A DNA stretch of 6,094 bases from JANXQG01 sp037147235 (GTDB taxonomy: Bacteria; Planctomycetota; Planctomycetia; Pirellulales; Thermoguttaceae): positions 1 through 6,094 of the forward strand of contig JBAWVO010000359.1 in the NCBI GenBank assembly GCA_037147235.1, given 5' to 3'. This document shows, piece after piece, positions 1 to 5,522 of this stretch; the stretch's first letter is position 1; every line of letters starts with the position of its first letter. The notes beneath the pieces were generated by a model. It searched no databases and had not been told where the DNA came from. It worked only from the letters and a program-made list of their open reading frames with translations. A program made the position numbers and the translations under genes.

Positions 1-225
1 CAGCGTTACCCCTTGGTTCGATTCCATATAGCAGATGTGGAAAGGCTATCTGAACCAGCAACCGCCGCGAACCACGCGGTTCAATCCCGTACCATACCAA
101 TCCTGGCACCACTCCCGCACGTTCCCGTGCATGTCGTGTAGCCCCCCCCACAGGATGCGTCTCATTGCCTGATTTTGCAGCGTACCATGCACAATCTCCT
201 AGCCGGTCCTCGTCGTCCCCCCATA
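1..225 (-). pseudogene. Decayed formylglycine-generating enzyme (SUMF1/FGE-sulfatase) domain remnant
   Basis: Three pieces of the FGE-sulfatase (SUMF1) consensus are readable on the minus strand in different frames. At about 150-217 a frame reads DDEDRLGDCAWYAAKSGNE followed by THPVG, matching the family's 'LGDYAWY..NSG..THPVG' block. At about 46-135 a second frame reads HDMHGNVREWCQDWYG, then NRVVRGGCWFR and a stop (TAG, 46-48), matching 'YDMHGNVWEWCQDWY...RVLRGGSW'. At 5-28 a third frame reads YGIEPRGN, resembling the C-terminal 'R....P..R...LGFR' end. The segment between THPVG and HDMHGN is shortened at a run of eight C (142-149), and the usual insert between DWYG and RVVRGG is largely missing. 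Intact members act in sulfatase activation or are general FGE-like domains. This copy cannot make a functional protein. Its 3' end lies beyond the window start. Identification is by remembered family consensus. Confidence 0.8.
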
Positions 226-316
226 ATTAAGGATGGGTGAAGGATTGATCGTAGCATAAGATAGACGATTCGAGCCTGCTCTCCGTGCAACCCTCCTTAA
301 CCACCAGAACCAAACG

Positions 317-2965
317 ATGCGATACCTTGAAAAATTGGTTGCGGCCTCTTGCTTGCTTTGCCTACCAGCATCAAATCTTTCCGCGGACGACGTGAAGCCG
401 GCGATGCAGCGGTACACAAATGTGCGGCACCTGGCCGAAAATGTAACGATCGCCTTGCTGGATAACGGCCTGACCGTCATCGTTCAGGAGAACCATACAG
501 CCCCCGTGGCCACGGTGCGCTGCTACGTGAAGAACACCGGCAGCGCATTTGAAGGCCGTTACCTCGGCGCGGGATTGAGCCACGTGCTGGAGCATGTTGT
601 GGCTGGCGGCACAACGGTACACCGCGGCGAGAAGGATATCGAAAAGATCATTGCCTCGTTCGGCGGCATGACGAATGCCTACACCACGAACGACCACACC
701 ACATTCTTCATCGACTGTCCGGCCCGCAATGCAATGACCGCCATCGAACTGACTGCCGACGCCATGCAACACATTACTTTTGAGCCGAAAGAGTTCGCCC
801 GCGAATTAAAAGTCGTTCGCCGCGAAATGGCTGACGATGAGGTCGATCGAAGACATGTCATGGCCGACCTGCTGGATTTGACCGTCTACGCGGTTCATCC
901 GGCCCGGCATCCAGTGATCGGCTATCTCCAGGTGCTCAACGGCACCACGAACCAGGCGATCATCGACTTCTATCACGAGCGCTACGTTCCCAATAACCAG
1001 ATTTTCGTCGTCGTGGGCGACGTGAAGACGCAGGATGTGTTGGACCATTTAGTGCGACAATGGGATGCGCCGCGAGCGCGAGAGACGTTCATCGCCCTGC
1101 CCGAGGAGCCGGAGCAGGTTTCACCGCGGGAGACGGTCCGCGAGATGGAAGGCACGGTCTATGATTTCGCGATTGCCTGGCCGACCGTCATGCTCTCGCA
1201 ACGCGATATGTACGCCCTGGATCTGGCGGCCTATATCATCGGTCAGGGCGAAAGCTCGCGGCTGGTGCGGCAGTTGAAGTATGAAAACCCGCTGGTCCTC
1301 GGCATCGCCGCTGCCAGCAATACGCCCCACTTCGTTCGCGGCTATTTTGTCGTCACGGCCAGCAGCAAGCCGGAAACGTGGCAGAAGGCGGCGGAGGTAA
1401 TCGTTCGTCAGGTCTACCAACTTCGCGACGAGGAGATCAGCGAAGCCGAACTGGCGAAGGCCAAAAAACAGAAGGCGGCCGAGCTGGTTTTTCAACGGCA
1501 AACGGTCCAGCAGCAGGCGGAGAGCCTGGGGCAAAACTATCTCGCCGCGTCCGATCCGCTCTTCGATCGCACCTATACCGAAAAGATCCAGGCAGTCACT
1601 GCGGCGGAGATTCGCGAGGTCGCGAGAAAATATTTCGTGCCATCGCGGGTGAACCGCGTGATCATTGCCCCACCCGGCGGCGGACCGAAAGTTGCAGCGG
1701 AGGCAAAGGCAGCCGAAGCAAGCTCGGCCCGCCTGAAGCGTCTTCCCAACGGCCTGCGAGTGCTGGTTAAGCGCGTACCAAACCTGCCGTTGGTGAATCT
1801 TCAGGCCTACGTGCTGGGGGGATCCTCGTACGACGGCGAAAAATCAGCAGGCCGCTGTGCGCTGCTGGCGGAACTGCTCGACAAGGGTACGCAAGGAGGG
1901 GCAACCGGGGCCGAAATCGCCCGATACTTCGACTCCATCGGTGGCGTCCTGAGCTTCAGTGCCGGCCGCTTCACGCTCTCGGGCAACGTCACCTGTCTGC
2001 GCGAAGATTTTCCCAAGGCGGCCGGGCTGTTCGCCGATTCCTTCCTGCACCCGGCCTTCCCCCAGGATCAGTTCGAGATGGCCCAGGCCCTGCTGCTAGC
2101 CGACATCGAAAACCGCAGCGCCGACCCATATGCCGAGATCAGCGAGTTGTTCTTCAACTCCCTGCCGGTCAAGTCACCCTATCACGGACACCCGGAGGGT
2201 AAGGCGGAGACGGTCAAGGCATTGACCGTGGCCGATTTGAAGAAGTTTCATGCCGACCGTTTTTTCCCGAGAGATATGATCGTCACCGTCTTCGGCGACA
2301 TTCAACCGGAGGCTGCCCTCGCCCTGGTCGAGCAGCATTTCGGCGGCCTTTCAAAAGAAGAAAGCAAGCGACAGGCTTTCGCTCTCAATGGCAACTTCAT
2401 CTCTGAATCCAAAACGGTACACAAGGTGACCAGCAAGGATACCGCCATGCTGATGCTGGCATACCCCTGCGAAGGCATCCACGATCAGGCCGATCATTCC
2501 GCCATGATCGTGCTGCGGGCGATCCTCAACGGCTATAGCACGCCAGGCGGGTGGCTGCACAATGAGCTACGCGGTGAGGGCCTGGTCTATTACGTGCAAT
2601 CAACCGAGTTGACCGGTCCCGTGCCGGGCTACTTTGTCGTGACCTCACAAACTCGGCCCGACAAGCTCGACGAAGTGGTTGGGCGGATTCGCCGCAGCCT
2701 CGACCGTGCCAGGGAAGGGAATATCCCGGAGGACGAGTTCCGTACAGCGATCGAGCAGATCGTGGCCCTGCATGCCCAGGAGAACGTGACCATCAGCGCG
2801 CAGGCCCGTTCGGCGGCCCTCGACGAACTTTACGGACTGGGTTACGACTACGAGAAGAAGTTCGATGCACAGATCCTCGCAGTCACACGGAAGGACGTCG
2901 TCCGCGTAGCAAATAAATATCTGACGAAGAGCATCCTGGTGACTTCATCGCCGGATAAGAAATGA
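317..2965 (+). CDS. Secreted two-domain M16 (pitrilysin/insulinase-type) zinc metallopeptidase
   Basis: An 882-residue protein with an N-terminal signal-like segment (MRYLEKLVAASCLLCLPASN, plausible cleavage after LSA at residues 21-23), so export to the periplasm is likely. The first M16 unit (about 40-460) has the inverted zinc motif HVLEH: H89, catalytic E92, H93, then E170 after 76 intervening residues, the spacing of pitrilysin. NAYTTNDHTTFF (120-131) and HPVIGY...FYHERYVPNNQIFVVVGDV (199-236) are typical of the peptidase core and the M16 C domain. The second unit (about 470-880) keeps the fold pattern (LPNGLRVLV, GVLSFSAG, YHGHPEG, FGDI, LRGEGLVYYV), but the metal motif has become A515-L-L-A518-E519. 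It is probably a non-catalytic half closing the chamber, as known for this family. Length suits a two-unit M16 protein. ATG 317 is the only ATG after the in-frame stop at 257-259, and no Shine-Dalgarno is visible. It has no operon partner here. The physiological substrate cannot be told. Confidence 0.95.
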   Translation: MRYLEKLVAASCLLCLPASNLSADDVKPAMQRYTNVRHLAENVTIALLDNGLTVIVQENHTAPVATVRCYVKNTGSAFEGRYLGAGLSHVLEHVVAGGTTVHRGEKDIEKIIASFGGMTNAYTTNDHTTFFIDCPARNAMTAIELTADAMQHITFEPKEFARELKVVRREMADDEVDRRHVMADLLDLTVYAVHPARHPVIGYLQVLNGTTNQAIIDFYHERYVPNNQIFVVVGDVKTQDVLDHLVRQWDAPRARETFIALPEEPEQVSPRETVREMEGTVYDFAIAWPTVMLSQRDMYALDLAAYIIGQGESSRLVRQLKYENPLVLGIAAASNTPHFVRGYFVVTASSKPETWQKAAEVIVRQVYQLRDEEISEAELAKAKKQKAAELVFQRQTVQQQAESLGQNYLAASDPLFDRTYTEKIQAVTAAEIREVARKYFVPSRVNRVIIAPPGGGPKVAAEAKAAEASSARLKRLPNGLRVLVKRVPNLPLVNLQAYVLGGSSYDGEKSAGRCALLAELLDKGTQGGATGAEIARYFDSIGGVLSFSAGRFTLSGNVTCLREDFPKAAGLFADSFLHPAFPQDQFEMAQALLLADIENRSADPYAEISELFFNSLPVKSPYHGHPEGKAETVKALTVADLKKFHADRFFPRDMIVTVFGDIQPEAALALVEQHFGGLSKEESKRQAFALNGNFISESKTVHKVTSKDTAMLMLAYPCEGIHDQADHSAMIVLRAILNGYSTPGGWLHNELRGEGLVYYVQSTELTGPVPGYFVVTSQTRPDKLDEVVGRIRRSLDRAREGNIPEDEFRTAIEQIVALHAQENVTISAQARSAALDELYGLGYDYEKKFDAQILAVTRKDVVRVANKYLTKSILVTSSPDKK

Positions 2966-3001
2966 GCCGAAACATTCGACAGAAAAATATTAGGTCAGAT
3001 T

Positions 3002-3020
3002 TCAGGAAAGAGTAGTTTCT
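3002..3020. other. Small imperfect hairpin just after the M16 gene
   Basis: CAGGAAA and TTTCTG can pair, with one bulged G, around GAGTAG about 40 bases after the M16 stop codon. No T-run follows, so I do not call a terminator. Nothing else was recognised between 2966 and 3107. Confidence 0.25.
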
Positions 3021-3107
3021 GGACAGGGCACGTAGGCGAGAGTCTATCGTGCAGCCCCGCTCCAATACATTATTATTGTTCTGTCCACCCTTGAATGAAT
3101 TGGTTGC

Positions 3108-3355
3108 AACCTCACCCTCATCCGCAATAAAGAAGTGAGCGGTCAGGCCGAGCTTGCCCGGCTGGGGCTGGTCGCGCGGGCGAGGTCGACGCAGATCATG
3201 AACCTCCTGAACCTAGCCCCCGACTTTCAGGCGGAGATTCTGGATCTGCCGGCCATATAGAGAGCGGCCGAGCTATTATCACCAAACGGACCTTGCGGAC
3301 GGTTGTGGCCGAGTTGGGTTGGGGGAGGATGCGGGTGAAGTGGGGGAAGATGTGA
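3108..3355 (+). pseudogene. Frameshifted remnant of a small HTH protein (ParB/KorB-like helix-turn-helix style)
   Basis: From 3108 one frame reads NLTLIRNKEVSGQ, then AELARLGLVARARSTQIMNL, then LNLAPDFQAEILDLPAI, and stops at TAG 3258-3260. The AELARLG..ARARSTQIMNLLNLAP stretch is a clear helix-turn-helix pattern. Shifting frame at about 3255-3260 (gag codon at 3260) continues as ESGRAIITKRTLRTVVAELG followed by WGRMRVKWGKM and TGA 3353-3355. I recall this as the usual tail of a small HTH protein found in many copies in planctomycete genomes. One frameshift therefore separates the two halves. The 5' side is also broken: an in-frame TGA at 3096-3098 precedes it and no start codon fits. Intact relatives should bind DNA; a role for this copy is unlikely. 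It lies between a host gene and an IS remnant. Confidence 0.7.
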
Positions 3356-3376
3356 TAAGAATGGGGGGCGGTTTAG

Positions 3377-3396
3377 GTGCCATGTGCGAATGGCAC
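3377..3396. repeat. Perfect 7-bp inverted repeat (hairpin) at the broken edge of the transposase remnant
   Basis: GTGCCAT (3377-3383) and ATGGCAC (3390-3396) are exact inverted repeats around GTGCGA. They sit exactly where similarity to the transposase begins, right after an in-frame TAG (3374-3376). This could be a short REP-like palindrome into which, or next to which, the IS recombined, or a relic of the IS end. One copy is seen in this window. Confidence 0.5.
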
Positions 3397-3973
3397 TGTC
3401 TATGAACAGATTCCCGAGTCGATGTCTTTGCGACTAATCAAAGTGCAGGTTCAAGAACCGGGCTTTCGCGTCGAGTCGCTGTGGGTCGTAACGACGCTGG
3501 TCGACGCCCAGAAGTATCCGCGGGAAGATATCGCCGACCTCTATCGTCAGCGTTGGATGGTGGAACTCGACATTCGCACGATCAAGAAGACGATGGGGAT
3601 GGACATCCTGCGGTGCAAGTCGCCTGCGATGGTTCGTCAGGAGATGTGGACGTGTCTGTTGGCCTATAATCTGATTCGCAAGGCACTGCTTGAAGCCGCC
3701 TACGAAACGGACCACTCGCCGCGGGAACTGAGTTTTACCACGGCGATGCAGACAATTGCTGCGTCGTTGGGAACGCTAGCTGGGGCCGACAAGGAACTGG
3801 AGGCAAGGCTAATTGCCGCGCAGATCGCCAGTTTGACGGAGCAAATCGTGGGTGACCGTCCCAATCGCGTGGAGCCCCGGGCGGTAAAACGCCGCTGGAA
3901 ACCGATCGCCTTGTTGACCAAGCCACGAGCGGAGGCTCGGGCCGAGTTGCTGCGTAGTGCCTCCCGATCTTAA
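3377..3973 (+). pseudogene. IS4-family transposase, C-terminal DDE fragment (5'-truncated)
   Basis: A 198-codon frame beginning at a GTG that follows directly on an in-frame TAG, so the start is only the first possible one. Transposase-like sequence begins around residue 9 (YEQIPESMSLRLIKV). WVVTTLVDAQKYPREDIADL leads into YRQRWMVELDIRTIK, which carries the IS4 signature Y-(2)-R-(3)-E-(6)-K as Y56, R59, E63, K70; E63 is the last acid of the DDE triad. MDILRCKSPAMVRQEMWTCL followed by LAYNLIR is the typical helical continuation. Full IS4-family transposases are usually about 350-450 residues, so the N-terminal DNA-binding part and both catalytic aspartates are missing. The C-terminus (KPRAEARAELLR...) looks natural. 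It cannot transpose itself. Terminal inverted repeats could not be paired because the left end is lost. Confidence 0.85.
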
Positions 3974-4023
3974 GCAACCGGGACGGAGGTTCTGCAATCT
4001 CAAGGGTCTGAACTTGCCCCTTC

Positions 4024-4042
4024 GGTTACACTTTTCGTAACC
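4024..4042. other. Short hairpin between the IS remnant and the tRNA-side terminator
   Basis: GGTTAC (4024-4029) and GTAACC (4037-4042) pair perfectly around a 7-base loop. There is no T-run on either side, so its role is unknown. It might lie near the old right end of the IS. Apart from this and the two hairpins to the right, I see nothing in 3974-4131. Confidence 0.3.
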
Positions 4043-4062
4043 AAATTCGTACCCAGAAACCC

Positions 4063-4096
4063 AAAAAACGCAAACAGCCGCATCACGCGGCTGTTT
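4063..4096 (-). terminator. Intrinsic terminator downstream of the tRNA-Pro locus
   Basis: AAACAGCCGC (4072-4081) and GCGGCTGTTT (4087-4096) form a perfect 10-bp stem with a 5-base loop. Read on the minus strand, the GC-rich core is followed by TTT, GCG and then six T (4063-4068), the form of a rho-independent terminator. It lies 36 bases beyond the 3' end of the minus-strand tRNA fragment. It probably ended the original tRNA transcript and marks the chromosomal side of the junction. Confidence 0.7.
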
Positions 4097-4097
4097 C

Positions 4098-4124
4098 GTA
4101 AGTCCTTTCGGAAAAAGAACTTAC
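4098..4124 (-). other. Trailer hairpin between the tRNA 3' end and the terminator
   Basis: GTAAGT (4098-4103) pairs with ACTTAC (4119-4124); after one mismatch, CTTT pairs with AAAG around a small loop. It begins 7 bases past the tRNA discriminator position on the minus strand. It may serve in tRNA 3' processing or as a second termination structure; this is inference. Confidence 0.4.
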
Positions 4125-4131
4125 ATCTAAG

Positions 4132-4173
4132 TCGGGGCGACTGGATTCGAACCAGCGGCCTCTTGGTCCCGAA
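4132..4173 (-). tRNA. 3' half of tRNA-Pro(CGG), incomplete: putative attachment (att) site
   Basis: The minus strand reads from the anticodon loop TTCGGGA (4173-4167, anticodon CGG at 4171-4169) through the 3' anticodon stem CCAAG. It continues through a T arm with CTGG-TTCGAAT-CCAG and acceptor strand CGCCCCG to discriminator A (4132). CCA is not encoded. The expected 5' anticodon stem CTTGG is replaced by a T-run, and no D arm or 5' acceptor strand precedes it, so the gene is cut exactly at the anticodon loop. Tyrosine recombinases commonly use this position as a crossover site. Integration leaves one whole tRNA gene at one end of the element and a 3' fragment like this at the other. The alternative is a tRNA broken by chance deletion. 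Confidence 0.75.
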
Positions 4174-4267
4174 AAAAAGAAGGTGTTTCTTAAATTCCGA
4201 TCTAAATGCTTTCGTAGAAACGTGTTATGTAATTTGGTTCCTGTTACAGTTAACGACAGACAACAAC

Positions 4268-4296
4268 ACCTAAGTCCTTATTTTTAGGTCTTTTTT
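4268..4296 (+). terminator. Weak plus-strand terminator-like hairpin with T-run
   Basis: ACCTAA (4268-4273) and TTAGGT (4284-4289) form a 6-bp AT-rich stem with a 10-base loop, followed by C and six T on the plus strand. It overlaps the last codons of the minus-strand gene. It might stop transcription entering from the IS side, but the stem is weak. The stretch 4174-4267 holds nothing else I recognise. Confidence 0.3.
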
Positions 4297-4656
4297 AGGG
4301 GTTTGCGTTCCCAATCTGGGTTTTTGCGTTCCCAACCCGGATTTGAGGGTGGTTTTGGTAGCCTTAGAGCGTGAATTCGATGTGATTAGATAGTCGTTCC
4401 AGGCATCTTCACAGGCCCCCCCCCAGCGACGGAGTTGCTCAAAAGCCCCCCCCTTTCCGTCGAGACTCTTTTGAAATGAGATCTCCAGCGACGTAATACC
4501 TTCTTTGTCCATCAGGCCGGCACTTCCCATCTCATCTGGATCGCCGGCCAGGCGAATTGCCGGTGCCAGAAGACCGCGAATGGTCGTGATGATCTTGCGA
4601 AGTGACTCCATGGTGTGGGTTTCCACGGAATCTGTCCTGCCTTTTGAGTTCGCCAT
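4270..4656 (-). CDS. Unknown 128-residue protein with two poly-G tracts and a basic repeated tail
   Basis: Not recognised. I chose ATG 4654-4656 (MANSKGRTDSVETH...) because AGAGGAG lies 5-6 bases upstream on the minus strand; an upstream in-frame ATG at 4707 has no such site. Residues 17-38 (ESLRKIITTIRGLLAPAIRLA) and 54-90 look helical and mixed-charge. A K/R-rich tail (about 96-128) contains the repeat LGTQKP-R-LGTQTP (108-120), encoded by a 13-base direct repeat with a 21-base period (4302-4314, 4323-4335). No signal peptide or membrane segment is present. Two homopolymers, eight G (4446-4453) and nine G (4416-4424), encode KGGA and WGGA inside the reading frame. They are candidate slippage sites or sequencing-error sites. 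The gene is divergent from the DUF1580 operon with its own promoter-like sequence, so a regulatory or accessory role for the element is possible. Confidence 0.6.
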   Translation of the reverse strand: MANSKGRTDSVETHTMESLRKIITTIRGLLAPAIRLAGDPDEMGSAGLMDKEGITSLEISFQKSLDGKGGAFEQLRRWGGACEDAWNDYLITSNSRSKATKTTLKSGLGTQKPRLGTQTPKKDLKIRT

Positions 4657-4706
4657 TTTAGCTCCTCTTTTCGGAAATTGTCGAAACTTTCCACTACTTG
4701 TCATCA

Positions 4707-4734
4707 ATTGTTAGCGATTGCAATCAAAAGTCAA
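4707..4734 (-). promoter_or_regulatory. Sigma70-type promoter with palindromic operator for the 4270-4656 gene
   Basis: On the minus strand TTGACT (4734-4729) and AACAAT (4712-4707) are separated by 16 bases. The spacer holds the perfect 10-bp palindrome GATTGCAATC (4716-4725), a natural site for a dimeric repressor. The expected transcript would start near 4700, about 45 bases before the ATG at 4656. This is pattern-based only. Confidence 0.5.
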
Positions 4735-4767
4735 GACCCCTTCGGGAAAATTGCAAAGTTTGGGGTC
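4735..4767. repeat. Inverted repeat GACCCC/GGGGTC in the divergent control region
   Basis: GACCCC (4735-4740) and GGGGTC (4762-4767) are exact inverted repeats flanking an A/T-rich centre that includes TTGCAA. They lie directly upstream of the minus-strand -35 element, so this may be a regulator site or chance. Between 4768 and 4890 I see no gene and no further clear signal; the short frames there have no ribosome site or recognisable content. Confidence 0.3.
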
Positions 4768-4890
4768 TGCATTTTTCAGCGAGAACGGATGAAACGCACC
4801 CGAGACCCTTGTCAGAAAACACCGACCGACTCCTTCGCGTTGGACTTTTCACTTCTCCTGCAATAGCCCTAAGACGTTTTCTAACAGTGG

Positions 4891-4898
4891 GTTGCAAC
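4891..4898. promoter_or_regulatory. GTTGCAAC palindrome, possible distal operator
   Basis: An 8-bp perfect palindrome whose GTTG/CAAC half-sites match those in the cluster at 4922-4949. It lies about 30 bases upstream of the operon's -35 element. It may be an auxiliary site for the same regulator. Confidence 0.3.
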
Positions 4899-4921
4899 TC
4901 AACTTTCCTTTGCCACGCTAT

Positions 4922-4955
4922 CAACTGTTGACAGTTGCCAACAGTTGGCTACAAT
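4922..4955 (+). promoter_or_regulatory. Consensus sigma70 promoter of the DUF1580-csrA operon with overlapping operators
   Basis: A perfect -35 TTGACA (4928-4933) and a near-consensus -10 TACAAT (4950-4955) are 16 bases apart. CAACTGT (4922-4928) and ACAGTTG (4931-4937) form an inverted repeat over the -35. GCCAAC-A-GTTGGC (4937-4949) is a perfect palindrome filling the spacer. ACAGTTG occurs twice, at 4931-4937 and 4941-4947, exactly 10 bp apart and so on the same helix face. A dimeric protein bound here would block RNA polymerase, so a strong but repressed promoter is the simplest reading. The operon's first product, an HTH protein, is one candidate regulator. Confidence 0.65.
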
Positions 4956-4994
4956 TACTAGACATTCAGCAACATGCTGCGTCACGTAATTGTA
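4950..4994. repeat. 9-bp inverted repeat spanning -10 and leader, with inner hairpin
   Basis: TACAATTAC (4950-4958) and GTAATTGTA (4986-4994) are exact inverted repeats. Inside lies CAGCA-ACA-TGCTG (4968-4980). The left arm contains the -10 box, which would normally not be transcribed. The outer repeat is therefore more likely a DNA site or cruciform, while the inner hairpin could form in the mRNA leader. Confidence 0.45.
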
Positions 4995-5007
4995 AGCAAG
5001 AAAAATC

Positions 5008-5310
5008 ATGATCGATGCGAGAAATGAGAAACTCTTGTCGCTCGCGGAGGCAGCGAAATTTTTCCCAGGACTACGGCCGGGAACTCGAATGAGCCCTGGC
5101 TCAGTCGCACGGCTAACCCGTTTAGGTTGCCGTGGAGTAATCCTCGAATCGGTACTGGCCGGCGGTTTGCGATGCACAACCATAGAGGCCGTGCAGAGGT
5201 TCATCTGGGCTGTCACGGAATGCCGTCAAAAACAGCAACCCCCAAGTATTAAACGGCATCGTTCCACGACACGCGAGGAACTGAAGGCTACACATGGAAT
5301 CGAGTATTAA
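5008..5310 (+). CDS. DUF1580 / excisionase-like HTH protein
   Basis: A 100-residue protein starting MIDARNEKLLSLAEAAKFFP. It resembles DUF1580 of planctomycetes: an 'MID...E.L.SL.EAAK..P' opening, a loop 'RPGTRMSPGSVARLTRLGCR' (23-42) corresponding to a winged-helix recognition segment, then 'GVILESVLAGGLRCTTIEAVQRF' (43-65), where such proteins have 'LE...GGR..T..EA+.RF'. This is the MerR/excisionase-like winged-helix layout. The C-terminal tail (72-100) is basic. Related proteins usually sit in mobile elements, so likely jobs are recombination directionality or transcriptional control. The ATG follows a weak purine tract (AAGAAAAA). It is the first gene of a tight plus-strand operon and lies downstream of a palindrome-rich promoter. 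Family assignment is from memory of the pattern; the specific role is inference. Confidence 0.7.
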   Translation: MIDARNEKLLSLAEAAKFFPGLRPGTRMSPGSVARLTRLGCRGVILESVLAGGLRCTTIEAVQRFIWAVTECRQKQQPPSIKRHRSTTREELKATHGIEY

Positions 5311-5312
5311 AC

Positions 5313-5522
5313 ATGAAAGTACGTCACATGAAGTGCAAAACAGAAACGTGCAAAGGAACAGCTAAGTACCGCGGTCTGTGCATTCCGTGCTACCGATCGG
5401 CTTGGCGACATGTCAAGACAGGCAGGACCACTTGGGAAAAATTGGAAACGGAAGGTCTTGTTGATCGCCGCAGCACAAAGCAGCACACGCCCATGTTGGC
5501 CAAGCTGAGGAACGGATTGTGA
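5313..5522 (+). CDS. Small four-cysteine putative zinc-binding protein
   Basis: A 69-residue protein with C8-X4-C13-X9-C23-X2-C26 in the context CKTETCKGTAKYRGLCIPCY, then a basic stretch (RSAWRHVKTGRTTWEKLE). The pattern 'C....C....RGLC..CY' recalls small zinc-binding modules common in phage and mobile-element proteins, where they bind nucleic acid. I do not recognise a named family. The ATG lies 2 bases after the DUF1580 stop codon, so translation is probably coupled. Its stop overlaps the GTG of the next gene. A DNA- or RNA-binding accessory role is plausible; function is unknown. Confidence 0.65.
   Translation: MKVRHMKCKTETCKGTAKYRGLCIPCYRSAWRHVKTGRTTWEKLETEGLVDRRSTKQHTPMLAKLRNGL

Noticed and set aside
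291..298. CCCTCCTT upstream of the M16 start, and its complement AAGGAGGG as a minus-strand ribosome site
   Set aside because: On the plus strand it is the anti-Shine-Dalgarno sense, not a binding site; on the minus strand no convincing gene starts after it.
347..361. Possible lipobox cysteine in the M16 leader (VAASC or CLLC)
   Set aside because: It lies too early in the hydrophobic segment and lacks the L-[AS]-[GA]-C form; an ordinary signal peptide fits better.
371..2560. Several open frames on the minus strand and in another plus frame inside the M16 gene
   Set aside because: They are shadows of a high-GC coding gene, with no recognisable protein content or ribosome sites.
3434..4003. 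Minus-strand and alternate plus frames within the transposase remnant
   Set aside because: The YRQRW...E...K IS4 signature fixes the true frame; the others are shadows.
4657..4707. Longer N-terminus (ATG 4707) for the 128-residue protein
   Set aside because: The internal ATG at 4656 has AGAGGAG at proper spacing, while the upstream ATG has none and lies next to the predicted -10.
4505..4931. Plus-strand frames of 60-77 codons across the divergent control region
   Set aside because: They have no ribosome site or domain content, overlap predicted promoters and palindromes, and one runs antisense to a better-supported gene.
4899..5216. 105-codon minus-strand frame across the operon promoter and DUF1580 gene
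   Set aside because: It is antisense to a recognisable gene and its promoter, with no family resemblance.
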